From assembly GCA_001931905.2 (NCBI GenBank), contig MSJI02000933.1, forward strand, positions 7,635 to 71,520: a stretch of 63,886 bases of DNA, read 5' to 3'. This stretch comes from Cladosporium sp. IMV 00045. Its lineage: Eukaryota; Ascomycota; Dothideomycetes; Cladosporiales; Cladosporiaceae. The position numbers were made by a program, and so were the translations under genes. This document shows positions 1 to 10,102 of this stretch, in pieces. The notes beneath the pieces were generated by a model. The model was not told where the DNA came from. It saw nothing but the letters and a program-made list of their open reading frames with translations, and made no database searches. Each line of letters starts with the position of its first letter. Positions within the stretch are counted from its first letter, which is position 1.

Positions 1-2528
1 GCTAGTGCAGAAGCGCCACCGCGGATTTGGGATTTGAATGTCCCGGATGGCCTTCTTACAGTGACCAAAGTCCTGCCGTTTCGCAGGGCAGTGGTCGTAG
101 TAATTAGCAACAGACCGAAGAGTCTGTGTCTCACAGTCAAGCGTCCATCGATCGTTTCGTCAAAAGGCTCTCCCTGTACTCGGTCTACGGCGTAGTCTCC
201 AAGGCTTGCTTCCGCGTCGACGCTGTCCATCAAATCGATCGTTACCAGAGCCTGGTCGGACCAGATCTCATGTCCGTCTTTGGTAGTGAACTTCAGCCGG
301 CCTGTGACATAGTCTTTGATGGCCTGCCTATCGCCTGCTCTGACAGCGAAATACCAGAACACGATGACGTGGTGAGCCAAAGCGTGCACATATTGCGGTG
401 TATGCTGGAGATTGCGATCGCTACTGCTCCCTTGGTCAGACTTTTGTGGGACCGGGTCGGATTCGCTGCTCCTTAGATACTCCAGGTAACTGAAGCACAC
501 GCCGAAGATTCGTTTGAAGTCGTCAAATCGGAAATTGTTGTAGAGGTACGGCAAGCGAGAAAGACCCGTGAGAAATTCCAGAACATGTATGGCCAGATGG
601 CGCTGAGTGACCATCCTGTGCATCTTCTGCACGATGTCTTCCAAGTGCCGCATAGCTGCGGCGGAAATCTCGTAACAGCACACAGTCAGAGCATGGATGC
701 AAGCTTTGCTGACCTGCTCTGAAGATCCAGCGGTGTTGATGAACACAGCGACCATTTGCCGCTCTTCTTGAGCTGAGAGTAATCCGCGATAGCTGATGAG
801 TGTCGTGAGTAGATGGACGAACGATGCTGCGTGAGGTCCACCTCCAGCATTCAGTCGGGCACAGGCGATCTGGTAAAGTCCTTTCGGATATTGTGGCCGC
901 TTGTAGAACAGCGAGAGATTGCTGAGCTGTTCAGGCAGTGTTGCCAACACAAAGTTCAAGCAATGCTGGTCCTGACTCGTGGCGTGCCCATCAATCAGCG
1001 CAACAAGGTGATCCATCCATTTCTCCAGTGGTAAGTCGATAGCCTTTTGTTCGTTTGGTAGCGTAGGAGCAGAGGGTACATTGCTCAACTCGTCGTCGCC
1101 TGAAAGAAAGACAGTGCCGTCTACCGCAGCGCGCAAGCGTGAGAGTACCCTCAATGCAACCATCCTAGCCTCAGCTGTGAAGGCGGATATTGCGAGATTG
1201 GTTGTGACATCGACAAGCTTCTTTATCGTCCTGGTGAGTCGGTCTGATGTCTGTGGATACGCGAAAGCGCGATGGAAAATGGTCCCAACTGCACCCGTAC
1301 ACAGTATTGCGGCTTGAATGGTGCAATCCTCGCACTCAGCTTGAGCTTCACACATGTCTACCAAGCTCTCCCAAGCCACGTCGCCTTCGGAATAGATAAT
1401 CGAGCCCAGATGCAAGCCAATCAGCCGTTCGAGGGCCACGTGATGCTCTGGCTCAGGTGAGCGACACAGTAAATGAAACAAGTCCTTGTGCTGCACGAGT
1501 GGAGGCGCTTCATCCAAAGAGTTTGCAACCGGTGCACTGAACATTGCTTCAAGCATGGGCTCAGTGAGCGGCTGGCCTGCTTTAATGAAGACATATGCAA
1601 TCCTTTCGAGAGTCCTCCTTTCGAGGTTAGGGGAATATGTGGCAACGTGCTCAAGTATGTTCCGCGTATCTTCATCTTGTGCAGAGCCGTAGCAAATCTC
1701 GAGCACATCAACGCACACATCCCAGCTGGAACTATTCCTCAAGTCATTGATGGCTAGCTCCTCGTTGAAGATGCGGCTGAGAATGCAAAACACTTGTTCT
1801 TTTAATATCTCGTCGCTGCCTTGCGCAACTGAACGGAGGCACGGCAGTAGCTGAAAGACAGGCACGAAAGGTGGTCGAAGCTCGGCGCGATCTCCGAGCG
1901 GTAATTTCTCCTCTATCAGCCTTAGTGCTCCCGAAGCTGCAGCAAATTCTGTTTTGCTCTGGTACTGCTGAGCAAAGCTGAGTATGTCGAGTAAGGCTCC
2001 TATCACCTGGTGGCTGAGATGGCTCTGCAGCATGTGTTGGAAGACGGCCCAGGCTTTGTCCGCTAGACTCTTGTGTTTGTTCATCCTGGTTCCTTGGTAG
2101 TATGTATACGCGATGAAGCGTACGGCCGGGAAGACGCTCTCAGGTGGCATGACAGCGAAGGTGCCAATGGAGTCAATAAATTCCAGGGCAGCATATAGGT
2201 CGACGGTCGCCCTGGAATTGGCTGTCCGGAACAGCGCGGTCCGCAAGAGCTTTGCTAGGCCTTCCTGGGTGAACCATTTTGCATGTCGTTGAAAGGTGTC
2301 TTTGCTTCGTTGAAGGGCAGCCTGAAGTGGCCCATCCGTTTCGAGGCATTCTACCAGCGTGTCGCATGTCCTTGTCTCTAATGACAAGGCATCATGGTGA
2401 AGTGATCCGGTTGAGAGTCCAGCATCAAGACTGCCTCGGCGTGAATTGCTTGTCGAATGTAGCCCTCCAGAACCCAGGCTCGACAATGGCCTCCACTCGG
2501 GCGTATTCCAGACATCCTTTTCGTCCAT
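1..2528 (-). CDS. tsc2: Tuberin (TSC2), Rheb GTPase-activating protein; 5' part only
   Basis: The minus strand is open from an ATG at 2528 to the left edge (about 842 codons, no intron needed), and a TAA lies in frame just upstream of that ATG. The product is helical, HEAT-like and Leu-rich throughout, as expected of the tuberin N-terminal region. Near the edge it reads KDGHEIWSDQALVTIDLMD and then TVRRPSG, which match the end of the tuberin domain as I know it from TSC2 proteins. The Rap/Ran-GAP domain would follow and lies outside the window. Tuberin stimulates GTP hydrolysis on Rheb and so restrains TORC1, linking nutrient status to growth. It is transcribed divergently from TRS120. Family identity is confident; GAP activity cannot be judged because that domain is missing here. 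Confidence 0.85.
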   Translation of the reverse strand, partial: MDEKDVWNTPEWRPLSSLGSGGLHSTSNSRRGSLDAGLSTGSLHHDALSLETRTCDTLVECLETDGPLQAALQRSKDTFQRHAKWFTQEGLAKLLRTALFRTANSRATVDLYAALEFIDSIGTFAVMPPESVFPAVRFIAYTYYQGTRMNKHKSLADKAWAVFQHMLQSHLSHQVIGALLDILSFAQQYQSKTEFAAASGALRLIEEKLPLGDRAELRPPFVPVFQLLPCLRSVAQGSDEILKEQVFCILSRIFNEELAINDLRNSSSWDVCVDVLEICYGSAQDEDTRNILEHVATYSPNLERRTLERIAYVFIKAGQPLTEPMLEAMFSAPVANSLDEAPPLVQHKDLFHLLCRSPEPEHHVALERLIGLHLGSIIYSEGDVAWESLVDMCEAQAECEDCTIQAAILCTGAVGTIFHRAFAYPQTSDRLTRTIKKLVDVTTNLAISAFTAEARMVALRVLSRLRAAVDGTVFLSGDDELSNVPSAPTLPNEQKAIDLPLEKWMDHLVALIDGHATSQDQHCLNFVLATLPEQLSNLSLFYKRPQYPKGLYQIACARLNAGGGPHAASFVHLLTTLISYRGLLSAQEERQMVAVFINTAGSSEQVSKACIHALTVCCYEISAAAMRHLEDIVQKMHRMVTQRHLAIHVLEFLTGLSRLPYLYNNFRFDDFKRIFGVCFSYLEYLRSSESDPVPQKSDQGSSSDRNLQHTPQYVHALAHHVIVFWYFAVRAGDRQAIKDYVTGRLKFTTKDGHEIWSDQALVTIDLMDSVDAEASLGDYAVDRVQGEPFDETIDGRLTVRHRLFGLLLITTTTALRNGRTLVTVRRPSGTFKSQIRGGASAL

Positions 2529-3193
2529 ATAGCAAGATTTTATTTGTTACCGAGGCCGGCAAGCCTCAAGCTTAAACGTTGACAGGTCCAGCAGCATAGC
2601 AAGATATACTTCGGGTGACAGATCCTTTGGGCCTATATCTCAGGCCAGACGTGGCGTTGTGAAGAAAGCGGGATCGTGTGAAGGCAATTTCATCGTGCCG
2701 TCCGAAAATAGAGGGTCCAGCAAAGGTACAGAGTCTCCATGTGGACTTCGCGCGGCTTTCTATGTCAGAGCTCAAGTAGCCATGATCACATACACACACA
2801 CTACCTACTGAGAGAGCACGAGGAGGGAGGGTGAGATGCAGGTCAGGTGTGGGTTGACGATGATGTGTGAGCAAAAGCGGCGCGCAAGTGGCCTAGACGT
2901 CAGTTCACTTTCGGCTCGCTCCTTCCGCTCGAGCCACGGCCCGCTCGCGTGAGGTCGCATGGAGCTGCCGAGCTAGGGTGATGCCCCGTGGCGAACGGAT
3001 GCCGTGAACACATGTCGTCCTATCCAAGCTACATCTGATCGATTGTGTTGTCGCTAGTCGAGACGGGTCACGAGACCGATATCATCTCGATCCACACCAA
3101 ACGACACGCCCACACGTTCTTATCTACGACTATCACGATGGCCAAATGACCACCGCGAGACACATAGCATAATGCCGCGCATTACTGACACTA
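2529..3193. promoter_or_regulatory. Divergent upstream region of TSC2 and TRS120
   Basis: This 665-bp stretch separates two start codons facing away from each other, so it must hold both promoters. It contains a short (CA)n run near 2790-2800 and the palindrome GACGTC at 2896-2901 followed by AG, which resembles a half or full CRE/bZIP site. No coding region is convincing in it. No clear TATA box was seen. Confidence 0.5.
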
Positions 3194-6100
3194 ATGGATC
3201 GTTTCTCTCCCGTAGCCGCGGCACACATACGAGTGCTCGTGCTTCCTGTTGGCCACATAGAGCGACAGGAATTTTTGGATTTTGTACGACGACTACAAGA
3301 TGAGACCGCCCTTATACGACATCACGACCTTAAAGAATACTCAGGGGACTCGGACTTCTTACTCTCCCCTCGAAAGTTCGAGCAGGGATGCCTGCTGCTG
3401 AACTATACCACAAGCGGCGTCAGCGATGCTGTACTACAGTTGAGCCCATATGACATATTCAGGGAGCCACTACTTGTTGTTGGCGTAGTGGGTGGACTGG
3501 GCGATAATGAAGACGAAGGGAGCAAAGAGCTCAAGGCTGCCGCAAACTATTTGCGCGAAAAGCATCCACGAGTAGTACACAGGCATCTTCTGGTGCTGGG
3601 AGAGAAAAGGGACAACATCCTCGGACACCAAGAAAACGCGACTTTGGTGGAGCAGCCTCATGAAGCGGGACATCCATCCCTTGTGAACGCAATGCAGACC
3701 CTGGCGGTTCGTTTCCTGCGTGAGCTGTCTACATACGTGCAGGCTATGCAAGTCTCCCCAAGTATTCCGACGCCTGGGCAACCGTCGAGGCATGTTCAGC
3801 GAGCCTCATGGATGCGAGATGGAGACACCAAGTCTGTCCCAGGCTCCGGTTATGGCACGCCACGAGACGTCAGTAGCCCGCCACCAGGCGATGAAGGCCC
3901 GTCAAGACCTCCTTCCCGCAGCATTACATCACCCGGCACTTCAATGGATCATGTTCCCAGCACCAACACCCTCGCAAGATCTGATAGCAATCGAGGCGCC
4001 AATGGCAGAGGATCTAGCCAAGACCGTGTGCCAATCCAAGGCTTTGGAACAAACACTTCCGCAGAAAAGACCAAGAAGCGCGGTAAAGCTAGAGTGAGCA
4101 TCGTTGTTGGCTCGCTATATATGATGGCAGGAATGTGGTCTGACGCTCTGCAATTATTGACCGAGCATACCAACACCGCAAGGACATTGCAGGATAATCT
4201 CTGGCTCGCGAAAGGTCTTGAAAATATCGTCGTTTGTCAATTGCTCCAAGCCTGGGCTGGTATAGAGTTTCAGGTTCCAGCTATATGCCAACAAGTGGTG
4301 GAGAAGGCTGGTGGAAAACAGGCTGCGCAACGCTTCTCTATTGAATCATCTGGAGATCCGTCCCTCAAAAATTCTCTGCGACGACTTTCTGCCATGCTGC
4401 CAGACCTTGTGCGGCAAATCCTCATTTTGTACCGGTCGAGCGAGGGCCCGTTAGAGCTACCTTCTCTGCTTGCGTGTGAAGCTACAGTCCGAGGCTCTAA
4501 GATACTTGCGATGCTCCATAACAATTTGGGCGCTCTAGACGCGCCTGCATTGAAGCAAATTTTGCAAGGCGACACCACCAGCACACAAACTACGAGCTCA
4601 GACACTGCGACAAAGTCGCCGCCGACTTACGGAACTCGACTTCTCGCAAAGAATGCGATTGCAGAGGTCCTTGTCACCGCTCTACCCGCCGGTGAAGACA
4701 ATATATCAATTCCCGACCAATTGACACTGCTTGGTGGTATTGCTTCCGTGTACTCAATCTTGCATATGGAACGCAAGAAAGCAATGACAATCAAAGAACT
4801 TGTTGTCAGACTGACTGCCGCACTCAACCAAGCGCGGAAGCTTGGAGCTGCTGAAATGGGCATCCACCCTGCCGCAAGTCTTTCCGCAGAGCATGGCGCC
4901 GACGCGCTCACAGCTTCAATCAAAGAGAGTGGAGGGCTGCTCAGCATGATAGCTGATGTTGCCAACATATACGGTGTAAATCTGCTTGGTGGTAACGAGC
5001 CTAGCGAGAGCGAGGCATCAGAGCAGAAACTCAATCGCACTAGGCCCAAAGCTTTCGGAGGTGATATGCTCAAGTTTAGCACACTTAGAGAGTTGCTGGC
5101 CTTGTGTGAAGCTTCGCCAGACCCCTATGGTATCCTGCGTCTGATTGCCTCTTTCTTCGCTTCCGCTGGGCCCAATGCTGCAGTTGACAATGAGACACTA
5201 GACGGCGGAGTTGCGATAGCGCAAGACGAGCAAGCTCACTTAGCCTCCACCATCAGCAGGACAATCGGCGTGTCAAGACAACTTGGCCTCACCGACACCC
5301 AGGCAGACTATTGGGATCCATACCTACTGAGAGATGTCGCGTTCTCGCCCATGTCGACAGCTATCGAGCTTATAGATTGGGCGAAGCTGAAAGGCACCAG
5401 ACCATCGTCATCACAGCAAGACCCATCGAACCCTTTGCTGTACGATCCGAATGCACGACGTCAGGCAACCGCTGATCGGACTGCGATTCTTGTGCAAGGC
5501 GAGCCTATTGAGTGTGTCTTAACGTTACAGAATCCATACGAGATCGTACTCGACATCGAGTCCGTGGTTTTGGTTACTGAGGGCGTTCCACTCGCGACGA
5601 AATGTGGAGTACTGCACATAGGACCCTCGCGATTCCAGCGTATTGCCGTCCCAGTCACTCCTGCTGCAGACGGCAAGACGAAGATCACAGGATGTCGGAT
5701 AAAGATGGCCAGCTTCCGAGAAGCATACTTCCCAATCGTCCGAAAGCCTTGGTCAGAACGCAAGTCATTGGTCATCAAAAATCTGGGACAAGAAGCGCGA
5801 TCTGGTGATCGAGATCCGAAACAGAAAATTGCAGAACCGGGATATGCTACTGTGTCTGTCGAGATCATCCCCTCACTTCCAGCCCTTACCTTGAAGGGCA
5901 CTTCTCTGCCGGAGTCTAGCATCATGTTGCTAGAGGGTGAGAAACAGACATTCGAGGCTACAATAGAGAACACGACATCGTCTGAAGCCAAGATTCTGGA
6001 TATTGTTGGCAATGTCGAGGGCCTCTCGGTCGCTAAAGGTTCACCTTCAGCCATCTTGCCGAAACAATCTGCCAACATTGTGCTAGAAATCGTTGGCAGA

Positions 6101-6943
6101 GCTGGTATGTCCCACATGCGAGCAGATGTTTTCTACGCAGGGATTGGCAAAGACAGCGGTTTCGCGCGGATGCTATCGATTCCGATCGTGGCAACAGTCA
6201 ACGCTGCGCTGCAAGCGCACCATCTCGACGTGTCGGACGAGGCTGAAGAAGGCATGATGTGCGTGTCATTCGATCTCGGTAACGCCTGGCCAAGGTCTGC
6301 ATCATTCGCTTGCAGTGTGCGGGAATCTGACACTTGGGCCGTTCAGCTCCAAGGCAGCATGGCACCTGGCGAGGTGCGGCGGATTTACATGAAATTGCGC
6401 CGCTGGGTCTCCGAGATCACGAGCGATCCCAATGTCGAGGAGATCCGGAAGGCGCTGCTTGAACGCATCCGCATCACGTGGGAGGTGGAATCTCGACACG
6501 GCCAAGTCCTCATGCATAATCTTCCGCTGCGATCTGAGGCGATTGACGTTCTGTGTGGTCCGGCCATAGCCGTCCAACTCACTCTACAGGATGCCTCCTC
6601 CACCTCTCCAACAGCTTCAGTCGGCTCTTTCATCGCCGTCCGAATCACCATCCACAACCGATTCACCCGCTCCGCGCCTCTTCTTGTTGAAGTTCAGCCC
6701 AGGATTGCCGGTCTACCAATCCAGGCCCAAGAAGATTCCCGTACGACAGTCGTGGGCACCCTTTCGCGCTTCGTCGCTGCATTGAAGGCTGGAGAGAAGA
6801 GGGAGGTGGAGTTCGCGCTTTGTCCGCTGGTTTCGGGGACTTTGGAGTTGACGGCCACAGCACGCTCGGCGCTGAGCTTGCAAGCTGGTGATGGCTCGGG
6901 AACGCTGGGTGAAAGCAAGCCAGTTTTGCTTAGAGTCGCTTGA
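3194..6943 (+). CDS. TRS120: TRAPP II complex subunit Trs120 (TRAPPC9 / HypA-like)
   Basis: This single open frame of 1249 codons is close to the length I know for yeast Trs120. The start (MDRFSPVAAAHIRVLVLPVG) and the following FLDFVRRLQDET are typical of the family. The middle holds a Ser/Pro-rich low-complexity stretch around residues 190-300, then an alpha-solenoid part (about 300-750). The C-terminal half is rich in beta strands, with immunoglobulin-like segments as in other Trs120 proteins. Trs120 is a specific subunit of TRAPP II, which activates Rab11/Ypt31-type GTPases at the late Golgi; in Aspergillus the orthologue is known as HypA and affects hyphal growth. It ends in TGA immediately followed by TAG. 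No intron is needed, and the start is supported by the conserved N-terminus. Confidence 0.92.
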   Translation: MDRFSPVAAAHIRVLVLPVGHIERQEFLDFVRRLQDETALIRHHDLKEYSGDSDFLLSPRKFEQGCLLLNYTTSGVSDAVLQLSPYDIFREPLLVVGVVGGLGDNEDEGSKELKAAANYLREKHPRVVHRHLLVLGEKRDNILGHQENATLVEQPHEAGHPSLVNAMQTLAVRFLRELSTYVQAMQVSPSIPTPGQPSRHVQRASWMRDGDTKSVPGSGYGTPRDVSSPPPGDEGPSRPPSRSITSPGTSMDHVPSTNTLARSDSNRGANGRGSSQDRVPIQGFGTNTSAEKTKKRGKARVSIVVGSLYMMAGMWSDALQLLTEHTNTARTLQDNLWLAKGLENIVVCQLLQAWAGIEFQVPAICQQVVEKAGGKQAAQRFSIESSGDPSLKNSLRRLSAMLPDLVRQILILYRSSEGPLELPSLLACEATVRGSKILAMLHNNLGALDAPALKQILQGDTTSTQTTSSDTATKSPPTYGTRLLAKNAIAEVLVTALPAGEDNISIPDQLTLLGGIASVYSILHMERKKAMTIKELVVRLTAALNQARKLGAAEMGIHPAASLSAEHGADALTASIKESGGLLSMIADVANIYGVNLLGGNEPSESEASEQKLNRTRPKAFGGDMLKFSTLRELLALCEASPDPYGILRLIASFFASAGPNAAVDNETLDGGVAIAQDEQAHLASTISRTIGVSRQLGLTDTQADYWDPYLLRDVAFSPMSTAIELIDWAKLKGTRPSSSQQDPSNPLLYDPNARRQATADRTAILVQGEPIECVLTLQNPYEIVLDIESVVLVTEGVPLATKCGVLHIGPSRFQRIAVPVTPAADGKTKITGCRIKMASFREAYFPIVRKPWSERKSLVIKNLGQEARSGDRDPKQKIAEPGYATVSVEIIPSLPALTLKGTSLPESSIMLLEGEKQTFEATIENTTSSEAKILDIVGNVEGLSVAKGSPSAILPKQSANIVLEIVGRAGMSHMRADVFYAGIGKDSGFARMLSIPIVATVNAALQAHHLDVSDEAEEGMMCVSFDLGNAWPRSASFACSVRESDTWAVQLQGSMAPGEVRRIYMKLRRWVSEITSDPNVEEIRKALLERIRITWEVESRHGQVLMHNLPLRSEAIDVLCGPAIAVQLTLQDASSTSPTASVGSFIAVRITIHNRFTRSAPLLVEVQPRIAGLPIQAQEDSRTTVVGTLSRFVAALKAGEKREVEFALCPLVSGTLELTATARSALSLQAGDGSGTLGESKPVLLRVA

Positions 6944-7551
6944 TAGATGCGATGATGAGACTTATAGATCCGTGAATTTAGCATTTGAAATACTTCATAT
7001 GAATTCACCTGCATTTGCCGCAGCTCGCATCCGCTTCGTCATGTTGTTCGACCACATATGGCGAAATGACATTGTACTTTGGGGGGGCTTTCCGCATGTA
7101 TGCCGTGTGGTTTGAAGTCAGGCTCAGCTTCACCTGAGACGACTGATCTGCACACTGCGTGCGGTACTACGGCTTGGAAATCGCTATCTCTCACAGGTAT
7201 ACCACGGATTGTATGGCTGGAATATAAAACGTAGCGAAGACACAAACGAGGCGATAGTGTCGACACTCTCACATAAGTTAGCAAGCTCACGTAGGGCTAG
7301 GGTTGGTGTAGATTTGCAGCCGTTCAGGCTAAGGTCGATTCGGTTGATCAATCATGGCCCCGCGGCTGTTGTTCCGTTGTCGCGATGGATGATCGTCAGA
7401 TATTCCGCACCAATTACCAATACACACTCCTTTTCCTTGTCGCCATTAAAGCGCGGGCTATAGCATCAAGATGGCTGTGATCGCATCGCCTGGATAACCG
7501 GAAAAGGTAGATGTTATACCTTGACAGCTCGTCCCACGTCCTGCTCTCGCA
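6944..7551. other. Intergenic region, no gene seen
   Basis: These 608 bp hold the 3' end of TRS120 and the upstream region of the MFS gene. There is a G7 run at 7081-7087. The only open frames are short, lack domain character and lie on both strands, so none is called. Confidence 0.5.
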
Positions 7552-9174
7552 ATGGAGCCAACGACAACGGATCATCAAAATGCCACGGACGAAGCGAACA
7601 TGGAGTCTCTCCACCCAGTGCAAACGAACAATCGCAGACCCGACTGCTTCAGCAACACATTCCAAGAAATCCTCTTCGTCCTCACCTGCACGATGGCCAT
7701 CGCCATGCCTGCGTACGTCTCCGGCATGGTCACGGTGATATCCTCTTTCGTTGGGCGGGACCTCAACTTGAGCACTGCGGAAATCACATGGCTTACATCG
7801 GCGACTTCACTAGCGAGCGGCGCGTTCCTGCTCTTCTTCGGCGGAGTGGCGGATCTGTTCGGCAGGAAGATCATGTTCGTCGCCTCGATGCTGCTTTTCG
7901 CCGTGTTCTCGCTCGTGGCGGGCTTTGCGACGGACGCCATCACGCTCGACGTCTTTAGTGGTGTTATGGGCCTTTTCTCCGCGAGCGCGGTGCCTCCTGC
8001 CGTCGGACTGTTGGGGATCGTGTATGAGAAGCCGAGCAAGCGGAAGAACCTTGCGTTTGCTTGTTTTTCTGGAGGGAATCCTCTGGGTTTCGTCTTTGGG
8101 ACTATCTTCAGTGGCGTGGCGACGAACATCGTCAATTGGAGGGCGAGCTACTACTGGTTGGCTATCATGTTCCTGTTCTTTTCTGTTCTGGGCTGGTTTA
8201 CTGTGCCTAGGGATCCTACGGACAAGCAACCGTTCAACAGAGAGACGCTGAAACGATTCGACATTGTTGGCGTGATCATGACCATCGGTGGTATTGGGAT
8301 GTTCTCTGCGGCACTGAGTCTGGGAGAAGATGCCCCGCAAGGCTGGCGAACCAGCTATGTCCTCGCTCTGTTGATTGTTGGTGCACTGCTTATGATTGGA
8401 TTTGTTTTCTGGGAGCTCTGGATTCCACATCCACTTGTGCCCATGTGGATGTGGAAAGATCGAAACTTCGCCCTGTCCTTGGGGATATTGATGCTTGGGT
8501 TTCTGGCGTTTTCGCCCGGCGCATTCTTCATCGCTCTGTTTTTCCAAGACGTCTGGGACATGTCAGCTCTGCAAGTCGCGGTGCATGTTCTCCCCATGGC
8601 GGTCATGGGAATCATCGTCAACGTCTTTGCCGGTATGGTCTAGCACAAAATCTCAAACAAGCTGCTCATGTACATCGGCACGGCCGCGTACACCGTCGCG
8701 TTCCTCTTGCTGGCGGTGAATCGCCGCTCGTCCAGCTACTGGGTTTTCAGCTTCCCTTCATTCATCCTTATGGTGGTAGGAGCAGATCTCGAGTTCAACG
8801 TGGCGAACATGTACGTCATGTCGTCCTTACCGCCGGCCCAGCAGAGCATCGCAGGCGGTATTTTCCAAACGGTCACTAGGCTGTGCATGACCATTGGGTT
8901 TGGCATTTGTACGGCTTTGTTCAACGCTGTGCAAAAGTCCCCTTCTATGGCCTCTTACTGGGATGTCGGGACTCAGCCTTTCACGGCCACTTTTTGGTTT
9001 GCGACGGCTTGTTCGGTGGTTTCTATAGGGTTGGTGCCTTTCCTGACGCTGACTACGCAGGGTGGCAAGGATCCAAGGAGGCAAAGCTCGGTGTTGCCAG
9101 TGAGCCAAAGTGATGAGCAGGAAAAGCAAGCCGTGATATCTGCCTCTCATCCGGTGGCGAAGAGCGATGTTTAG
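7552..9174 (+). pseudogene. MFS drug/proton antiporter (ATR1/DHA2-like), interrupted by in-frame TAG
   Basis: The frame reads as an MFS transporter of about 540 residues with some 14 hydrophobic segments. An N-terminal cytosolic tail is followed by the family motif GGVADLFGRK after the second segment. A TAG at 8641-8643 then stops the frame after residue 363. The same frame continues without shift (HKISNKLLMYIG...) through the remaining membrane segments to TAG at 9172-9174, so both halves clearly belong to one protein. Hydrophobic 14-segment MFS proteins of this type export drugs or borate, or act in metabolite efflux. An intron does not obviously explain the stop: GTATGGTCTAG here is only 11 nt, and a 63-nt GTGCAT..TAG intron (8581-8643) would delete a membrane helix. 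Possible causes are a real nonsense mutation, an assembly error, or readthrough. Confidence 0.75.
8641..8643 (+). other. In-frame TAG inside the MFS frame
   Basis: The codons on both sides encode conserved-looking MFS sequence in the same frame (..NVFAGMV, stop, HKISNKLLM..). A single base change from a sense codon such as TTG would explain it. The downstream base is C. Confidence 0.85.
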
Positions 9175-10102
9175 TGGTAATTCTCGCGAGCAGAGCTAGG
9201 GTCATCTATTATATGCTTGATGATAACATTCAATTTTGTGTAGCAAAGCCACAACACAGCATCACTTCGACGTAGAGCTGCAGTTGACGCTTCATTTGTA
9301 GGTTGCTCGTATATCGTATACAGAAAATCGTAGCCCTAGTCCGCATAACCGCGAAAGCGAACGTGGAGGGCGGAGATCTGGGCAGATGGGCTTGGTACCG
9401 CCAAAGAGAGCCGAGAGACCCAATAAGGAGACCTCGGCTACGGCCGTTAGCGTGAAGGAAAGTCACTCTTCCAGCCTTCAGGGCTTTGTTCCAGCGACAC
9501 GTCATTTCTGATTCGTGAGGTCGCTGGATCAAGTCGAAGGAAGATATTCATTTCTCTGCCGTTTTTAGTCCAGCTTGCCTCAGGTGGCCGCCACCATAGC
9601 GTTACAAACGCATCTGCTTTCTAGCAGCAACAACGTGCGAAGACAAGCTGTTTTGACAAGAAGGAAGTGCCAATCTGTCATCCCAAATTAAGCGAGTCGA
9701 TTTCTCGGCCGCCTACCGTCTGGTCCATCCGCCAGGCGAATCCTCGTCTTGGCCTACTCTGGGCATCCTGCCGGAGCAGTTTCGTCCGCTTTCGAGAGTC
9801 GTGCACGTCAGACACCTGCGCCTCGCCTCCTTGTCGACAAGGCGGTTTGTTAGATTGCATAGTAATACATTGTTTTCATCCTTACTTTTCTTTGCATTTT
9901 ATCAATATACACACATTCTGCCTCTCGGACCACGGAGTATCTTGCGCGTCGCATATCGCATCTATTGCATCGGAGCTTGACAACCATGATTGGCCGTTTG
10001 CCACGTACTCTCACGATATAACGACATCTCGTCGCCACCTTCTTTGCTGTTAGGCAAACGGACTCTCGTACATAGCGGGCATTTGCCTGCGACGACAACA
10101 AT
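9175..10102. other. Intergenic region, no gene seen
   Basis: These 928 bp lie between the MFS frame and the ABC transporter. Short open frames on both strands lack any recognisable motif. The part from about 9870 to 10102 is the probable promoter and leader of the ABC gene. Nothing else stands out. Confidence 0.5.

Noticed and set aside
8581..8643. A 63-nt GTGCAT..TAG intron that would remove the MFS stop
   Set aside because: It would delete a membrane helix well preserved in the translation, and the donor is poor. It is kept only as a remote alternative.
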